From contig JBDSXW010000059.1 of assembly GCA_039925965.1 (NCBI GenBank), positions 74,994 through 138,993 on the forward strand: DNA of 64,000 nucleotides, read 5' to 3'. This DNA is from JAZKFT01 sp039925965 (GTDB lineage: Bacteria; Bacteroidota; Bacteroidia; Chitinophagales; Chitinophagaceae). A program made the translations under genes and the position numbers. Position 1 is the stretch's first letter. Each line of letters opens with the position of its first letter. Of this stretch, positions 59,869 to 64,000 are shown piece after piece. The notes under the pieces were generated by a model. That model ran no database searches. It saw only the letters and a list, made by a program, of their open reading frames with translations, and had not been told where the DNA came from.

Positions 59869-60335
59869 TCGGTGAAATTAATTGATTTTTTTCTAACAAG
59901 AAATCCGAAATAATCCACTCCTTTTTCAAACGGAACTTTTACAAAAGCTTCCATGTCTTGTAAAAGACCAAAAATTTGAAAATCGGCAGATAGTTCTGAT
60001 AAGTTTATGGTAATTGCCATCCTATATAGCCTGGTTCTTTCTATTGTACTTCCGCTAAAAAATATCCATTTGCCGGGATAAGCAGAAAAGAACAAGTCAA
60101 TGACTGAAACAACTGTTGCCAATATTTTGTTCCTATCCTTATTGTCGTCTTTCGCAAAATCATCCAAACTGCCGTCTTCTTTTTTGTTTCCGAACGCCAA
60201 ATTGAAAATTTCAGGATTGTTTGTTGTGTTAAATTGAATGATTTTTGGAATTTCTCCTTTAGGGCCAATACTGGTAAATTCATACTCAATAAAATCCGGC
60301 GAAACTTCTACGTTTTCATATTTTTCATATTGCAT
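59865..60335 (-). CDS. DUF6934 family protein
   Basis: The 156 residues show the pattern I know for DUF6934: MQYEKYENVEVSPDFIEYEF, GPKGEIPKIIQFNTTNN, FNLAFGNKKEDGSLDD, KILATVVSVIDLFFSAYPGKW, SGSTIERTRLYRMAI and a C-terminal FLVRKK. The family is spread through Bacteroidota in variable places and has no known function. The RTRLYRM segment is the most conserved-looking. It ends in an ATGA overlap with a 49-residue gene. The pair lies inside the arginine cluster. Confidence 0.75.
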   Translation of the reverse strand: MQYEKYENVEVSPDFIEYEFTSIGPKGEIPKIIQFNTTNNPEIFNLAFGNKKEDGSLDDFAKDDNKDRNKILATVVSVIDLFFSAYPGKWIFFSGSTIERTRLYRMAITINLSELSADFQIFGLLQDMEAFVKVPFEKGVDYFGFLVRKKSINFTE

Positions 60336-60386
60336 CTACTCCATTTTTAATTTTAGTAATACTCATTCAGTGTATTCTACATTGCA

Positions 60387-61451
60387 TTACATTACCTTTT
60401 GCAGAAGATTAATATACGTATCAATCCCCTCCTCAATCTCACTCAGGTAAATGTATTCATCCGCCGTGTGGCTCCTTGCGCTATCGCCAGGCCCCATTTT
60501 CAACGTGCAGAAAGGCATCAGGGCTTTGTCGCTCGTGGTGGGTGAGCCATAATAGCCACGGCCCAGCGCCATGCCGGCCTTTACAATGATATGGTCGAGT
60601 GGAGTAGCAGTACTCTTCATCCGCGTGGTACGTGGCTTAAACTGGCTCAGCAGGTTTTGCTTCAGTTCTTCAAGGATCTCATCAAACGTATACAACTCAT
60701 TTACCCGGACGTCAATCACAAACTTGCATTGCGCAGGTACTACATTGTGCTGCTTGTTATCTGTATCAATAACAGTTACGGTCATCTTGCTTTCGCCCAG
60801 CAGCGGGCTGATTTTTTCAAACTGGTAACTGCGGATCCAGTTGATATCGTCCAGCGCTTTGTATAAGGCGTTTTCACCTTCTTTACGGGCAGCATGACCT
60901 GCCTTGCCATTAGCGGTACAATCGATTACCATCAGGCCACGTTCAGCTACCGCCATCTCCAGTTTCGTAGGTTCTCCTACGATACCAAATTCAATGGCGC
61001 CGAGGTACGGTAATACTAACTCAATACCATTTACACCGCTGATCTCTTCCTCTGCACTTGCAGCAAATACCACATTATAAGTGAGGTTTTCCTGGTCGTA
61101 AAAATGTAGAAACGTTGCGATTAGCGACACCAGGCAACCACCGGCATCATTGCTGCCCAGGCCAAACAGTTTGCCTTCTTTTTCAATTGGCGTAAACGGA
61201 TCCATGGTATAACCTTTGTTCGGCTTCACAGTATCATGGTGGCTGTTTAACAATATGCTCTGCTTCACCACTTCATAGTGCTTGTTTTTAGCATAGATAT
61301 TGTTGCCTACCCTGGCAAAGGGAATCTGTCGTTCCGCAAAAAATGCGCAGATAATTTCTGCGGTATCGTTTTCTTCTTTTGAGAATGAAGGCGTGCTGAT
61401 CAGTTGCTTAAGCAATACAACAGAATCATCAAAAAGGGTCTTGTTAGTCAT
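60387..61451 (-). CDS. argE: N-acyl-L-ornithine deacylase, M20 family
   Basis: This 354-residue protein is of the M20 metallopeptidase family: LLNSHHDTVKPNKGYTMDPF (His, Asp), GLGSNDAGGCLVSL (bridging Asp), AASAEEEISGVNG (the Glu pair) and VGEPTKLEMAVAERG. In this cluster it should release ornithine or citrulline from the N-acetyl or N-succinyl form. Its start overlaps the end of argB by 8 bases, indicating one transcript. Confidence 0.88.
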   Translation of the reverse strand: MTNKTLFDDSVVLLKQLISTPSFSKEENDTAEIICAFFAERQIPFARVGNNIYAKNKHYEVVKQSILLNSHHDTVKPNKGYTMDPFTPIEKEGKLFGLGSNDAGGCLVSLIATFLHFYDQENLTYNVVFAASAEEEISGVNGIELVLPYLGAIEFGIVGEPTKLEMAVAERGLMVIDCTANGKAGHAARKEGENALYKALDDINWIRSYQFEKISPLLGESKMTVTVIDTDNKQHNVVPAQCKFVIDVRVNELYTFDEILEELKQNLLSQFKPRTTRMKSTATPLDHIIVKAGMALGRGYYGSPTTSDKALMPFCTLKMGPGDSARSHTADEYIYLSEIEEGIDTYINLLQKVM

Positions 61452-62247
61452 GGGATATAGTTGTGCCGGCGCTGCCGGAAATTAATGCATGTAATTGTTC
61501 GGCCTTGCCAATGATCACCTTGCCTACACCGCTGTTGATGGCAGCAAAAGCATTGTCGAGTTTTGGTATCATGCCGGCGAATATTTTTTGTTCGGCTTTT
61601 AGTTGTTCATAGTAGGTTGGGTTGATAGATGCAATCACTGTTTTGTCGTCATTGGCATCCAGCAGCACGCCACTTTTCTCAAATGAATACACCAGGCTTA
61701 CATCGTAAAAAGGGCCTAGCGCCTTAGCTATTTCCTGGGCAATGGTGTCAGCATTTGTATTCAGCAACTGGCCTTTCCGGTCGTGGGTGATAGGTGAAAG
61801 AATAACATCAAAACCATTGTCCAGCAAGGTTTGTAGCAGGCTCGCGTTAACTGTATCCACATCGCCGGCAAAGCCGTAATCAACCCCGGCTGTGCCAATA
61901 GTTGAATCTGAGCCCCGTTTGTGCGATTGTATAGCATTGCCATCCGCACCACTCAGCCCGATGGCATTACAGCCATTCGCCTGCAATTGGGCCACGATGT
62001 TTTTGTTGATATAGCCTGCGTATACCATCGTCACCACTTTCAAAGTCTCTGCATCTGTTATCCGCCTCCCATCCACCAGCTGCTGTTGAATGCCCATGGC
62101 TTCGGCAAAACGGGTAGCCAGTTTGCCACCACCGTGAACCAGGATTTTTTTGCCTTCAATGGCTGCAAAATCTTTCAGGAAAGCGGATAGTTTTGGCTCG
62201 TCGTCTATGATGTTCCCGCTGATTTTTATGATGGTGAGTTTGTCCAT
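61444..62247 (-). CDS. argB: N-acetylglutamate (or N-succinylglutamate) kinase
   Basis: This 267-residue amino-acid kinase opens MDKLTIIKISGNIIDDEPKL, with VHGGGKLATRFAEAMG as the phosphate loop. GAAGVDYGF-like TAGVDYGFAGDVD and VILSPITHDRKGQLLNTNAD form the substrate site, and MIPKLDNAFAAINSGV the C-terminal part. It phosphorylates the N-acylglutamate in arginine synthesis. The usual Lys in the first loop (KxGG) is followed here by Ser-Gly (KISGN), as in Bacteroidota enzymes. ORF6N lies upstream. Confidence 0.92.
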   Translation of the reverse strand: MDKLTIIKISGNIIDDEPKLSAFLKDFAAIEGKKILVHGGGKLATRFAEAMGIQQQLVDGRRITDAETLKVVTMVYAGYINKNIVAQLQANGCNAIGLSGADGNAIQSHKRGSDSTIGTAGVDYGFAGDVDTVNASLLQTLLDNGFDVILSPITHDRKGQLLNTNADTIAQEIAKALGPFYDVSLVYSFEKSGVLLDANDDKTVIASINPTYYEQLKAEQKIFAGMIPKLDNAFAAINSGVGKVIIGKAEQLHALISGSAGTTISHD

Positions 62248-62286
62248 TGTTGTGATAGTGTATTAGGAATTGGTTGGTTCAGCTCT

Positions 62287-62883
62287 TCACTTTTTGAAAC
62301 CAATTCGTTCACGATCTTCCCATTTCCGCTGAGCTGCTTTTTCATCCAGTAAATTTTCCATAGCGTCATAGATTTGGTTGAGTTGGCTATCGTGTTCGCC
62401 CAAACGTTCTTTAATCTTACGCAATTGTTCTTTCAGATCATTTTGTTGAAATACTATCTTCCTGATTTCCACAAATGCTCGCATAATAGCGATGTTCATA
62501 TTAATGGCCCGATCGCTGTTTAGGATGCCGCTCAGCATAGCAACACCTTGTTCGGTGAAAGCATATGGGATAACACCAGTGTTCCGTTTGCTTTGCGATG
62601 CGGTCACAATTTGTGACCGCATTCTGTCATCCAAAATGACCATTCCAGGTGTAGATGAGGTGTGATTATAGTTTGAGGTTACAAATTGTGACCGGATCCC
62701 CTGCCATTCGGAAGCAGAAAGGCGAAACATAAAGTCTTCAGGGAAACGCTTTATGTTACGTTTTACCGCTTGATTCAGAACTTTAGTTTCTACCTCATAT
62801 AGCGCAGCCAGATCAAAATCCAGCATGACCCTTTCACCCCTTAACTCGTAAATCCTATTTTGAATAGATTGAAGAACTTGCAT
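62287..62883 (-). CDS. ORF6N domain protein
   Basis: The 198 residues open with the ORF6N DNA-binding domain: IQNRIYELRGERVMLDFDLAALYEVETKVLNQAVKRN, FPEDFMFRLSASEW, then YAFTEQGVAMLSGILNS. A C-terminal coiled coil follows. ORF6N proteins come from phages and mobile elements and are thought to bind DNA. Between the two halves there is an insertion with two similar words, RSQFVTSN and RSQIVTAS. The gene sits between argB and argF', 13 bases from argF'. Confidence 0.9.
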   Translation of the reverse strand: MQVLQSIQNRIYELRGERVMLDFDLAALYEVETKVLNQAVKRNIKRFPEDFMFRLSASEWQGIRSQFVTSNYNHTSSTPGMVILDDRMRSQIVTASQSKRNTGVIPYAFTEQGVAMLSGILNSDRAINMNIAIMRAFVEIRKIVFQQNDLKEQLRKIKERLGEHDSQLNQIYDAMENLLDEKAAQRKWEDRERIGFKK

Positions 62884-62895
62884 TATCGTGTGAAA

Positions 62896-63882
62896 TTATA
62901 AGTTGGAAAGTATTTCGCTCAACACCGCCTGTGCAGCCCACACCCGGTTGCCTGCCTCCTGCGTTACCAGGCTATTCGGTCCATCCAGTATTTCATCGCT
63001 CAGTTCCACGTTGCGGCGAACGGGCAGGCAATGCATCACTTTAGCGTCGTTGGTCAAAGCCAGCTTGTCATTGGTCAGCATCCAGGCCGGGTCGTTGGTG
63101 TACATTTTGCCATAGTCCTTGTAGGTGCTCCAGTTTTTCACATAGACAAAATCTGCATCTTTCAAAGCTTCATTTTGGTTATGGGTAATGGTGGCGCCGG
63201 TCGTAAATTTTTCATCCAACTCATAATCCTCCGGGTGCGTAATAACAAAATCCGCTTCGCCCCAGGCATTGACCCATTCCGCAAAACTATTAGCCACACA
63301 CTGCGGCAACGGCTTTACATGAGGTGCCCAGGTAAGCACGATTTTCGGCCGGCGGTTTTCATTCGATCGTTGACGGTCGACGGTCGACCGGAGGCTTTCT
63401 GTGATGGTGACGATGTCTGTTAAAGATTGTAATGGATGAAGGGTAGCACTCTCAAGGCTGATCACCGGAATGCCTGCATACTTGATAAATTGGTTGATAT
63501 ACAATTCGCTGTAGTCATCTTCCCGGTTTTTAAGAGAGGGGAAAGTACGGATGGCAAGTATATCGAAATATTTACCAAAGATGGGCGCCGCATCTTTTAC
63601 ATGCTCTACGGTATCGCCACTCATGATGGCTTCATCTTCAAATTCCAGTTTCCAACCTTCACTTCCCACATTAAAGATAATTGCTTCCATACCCAGATTT
63701 TGCGCAGCAACCTGGGTACTCAGGCGTGTACGCATAGAGGGGTTGAGGAACAACATGCCGATACGCTTGTTGGCGCCCAAAGCCTTGTCGGCAAAGGGAT
63801 TGGCTTTGTAGGCCAAAGCTTTTTCAACCAAAGCATTAAGGTCGGCAACATCATTTACAGAGATAAAATTTTTCATTAGCAT
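62896..63882 (-). CDS. argF': N-acetyl/N-succinyl-L-ornithine carbamoyltransferase
   Basis: This 328-residue protein is of the aspartate/ornithine transcarbamylase fold: FLNPSMRTRLSTQ (carbamoyl phosphate loop), GWKLEFEDEAIMSGDTVEHV, ESATLHPLQSLTD and KVMHCLPVRRNVELSD. It lacks the ordinary ornithine SMG loop and matches the Bacteroidota acylornithine type. The residue that tells N-acetyl (Glu) from N-succinyl (Pro) enzymes is Val92 here (Val90 from the second ATG at 63876), in GDTVEH. It makes N-acyl-citrulline in arginine synthesis. Confidence 0.9.
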   Translation of the reverse strand: MLMKNFISVNDVADLNALVEKALAYKANPFADKALGANKRIGMLFLNPSMRTRLSTQVAAQNLGMEAIIFNVGSEGWKLEFEDEAIMSGDTVEHVKDAAPIFGKYFDILAIRTFPSLKNREDDYSELYINQFIKYAGIPVISLESATLHPLQSLTDIVTITESLRSTVDRQRSNENRRPKIVLTWAPHVKPLPQCVANSFAEWVNAWGEADFVITHPEDYELDEKFTTGATITHNQNEALKDADFVYVKNWSTYKDYGKMYTNDPAWMLTNDKLALTNDAKVMHCLPVRRNVELSDEILDGPNSLVTQEAGNRVWAAQAVLSEILSNL

Positions 63883-63886
63883 TGCG

Positions 63887-64000
63887 TTATAAGTCGAACA
63901 TTTTCAGTTGGTTATGATCTGGCTCTTTGAAATATTGTGATTGAGTATCCTGAAACAGTTGATTTATGGGCACTTTATCAAAGATAGAGATGCTTAAAAC
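63887..64000 (-). CDS. Partial gene at the window end, upstream of argF'
   Basis: An open frame enters from the right edge and stops at TAA (63887-63889), giving a 37-residue tail that ends QLKMFDL. It lies 4 bases before the first possible argF' start, so it is probably the preceding gene of the arginine operon. The tail is too short for me to name the product. Confidence 0.5.
   Translation of the reverse strand, partial: VLSISIFDKVPINQLFQDTQSQYFKEPDHNQLKMFDL

Noticed and set aside
59669..59875. Plus-strand 68-codon frame
   Set aside because: It is antisense to the minus-strand 49-codon gene, which has the better support through its ATGA overlap with the DUF6934 gene.

Overview
The window looks like a chromosome segment from a Bacteroidota bacterium, most likely of the family Chitinophagaceae. 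The evidence is indirect: type IX secretion (T9SS) C-terminal sorting domains, DUF4230, DUF6134, DUF6934 and IPExxxVDY-type proteins, a DUF4953-type zinc metalloprotease, a transcarbamylase of the acetyl/succinyl-ornithine class, TAnnTTTG promoter boxes, and start codons with little Shine-Dalgarno signal. No rRNA, tRNA, CRISPR array or intact insertion sequence was recognised.

Layout. 1-9.3 kb: the 3' end of gpmI, a haem-binding membrane protein, a large secreted metalloprotease, an SMI1/KNR4 protein, a Rieske oxygenase, a sodium:solute symporter and a LOG-family hydrolase. 9.3-20.6 kb: an O-methyltransferase, a LysM glucosaminidase, an acyl-CoA (glutaryl-CoA type) dehydrogenase, a 1629-residue TamB, phosphosulfolactate synthase and shikimate dehydrogenase. 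20.6-36.7 kb: a pentapeptide-repeat protein, a thioesterase, an ECF sigma factor with a putative anti-sigma partner, RdgB, Upp, AnmK, an M1 peptidase, a polyprenyl glycosylphosphotransferase with a Gfo/Idh/MocA oxidoreductase, an Rpn-type nuclease, Prs and RadC. 36.8-51.6 kb: an IPExxxVDY-type protein, pterin dehydratase, SelD, a secreted phosphatase, an M28 peptidase, a four-helix-bundle (S23) protein, a D-aminoacylase, ZapA with a coiled-coil partner, PheT, a FemAB/GNAT-like protein, a second Rpn protein and CysM. 51.7-58.1 kb: a decayed sufS, a secreted surface protein, a HigBA toxin-antitoxin pair, IspD, two DUF4230 proteins and a lipoprotein. 58.3-64 kb: a minus-strand arginine cluster (argF', argB, argE, argH).

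The most unusual feature is in the intergenic DNA. About twenty loci carry short, strictly phased arrays of degenerate 7-, 8-, 9- or 14-bp units. Each locus has its own core word. Many consist of two arms in opposite orientation, and they often begin at a stop codon or end next to a start codon. At one locus (42561-43042) inverted heptamer arms enclose a gene for a four-helix-bundle (S23) protein, and the whole unit fits between the stop codons of two convergent genes. This is the best candidate for an undescribed mobile or repeat-associated system.

Accessory modules have entered housekeeping clusters. HigBA lies between the real 3' end of ispD and a diverged second copy of that 3' end. The arginine cluster is interrupted by an ORF6N gene and by a DUF6934 gene that overlaps (ATGA) a 49-codon gene. 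Two Rpn-type nuclease paralogues lie 15 kb apart. Assignments rest on motif recognition by eye; no database search was possible.
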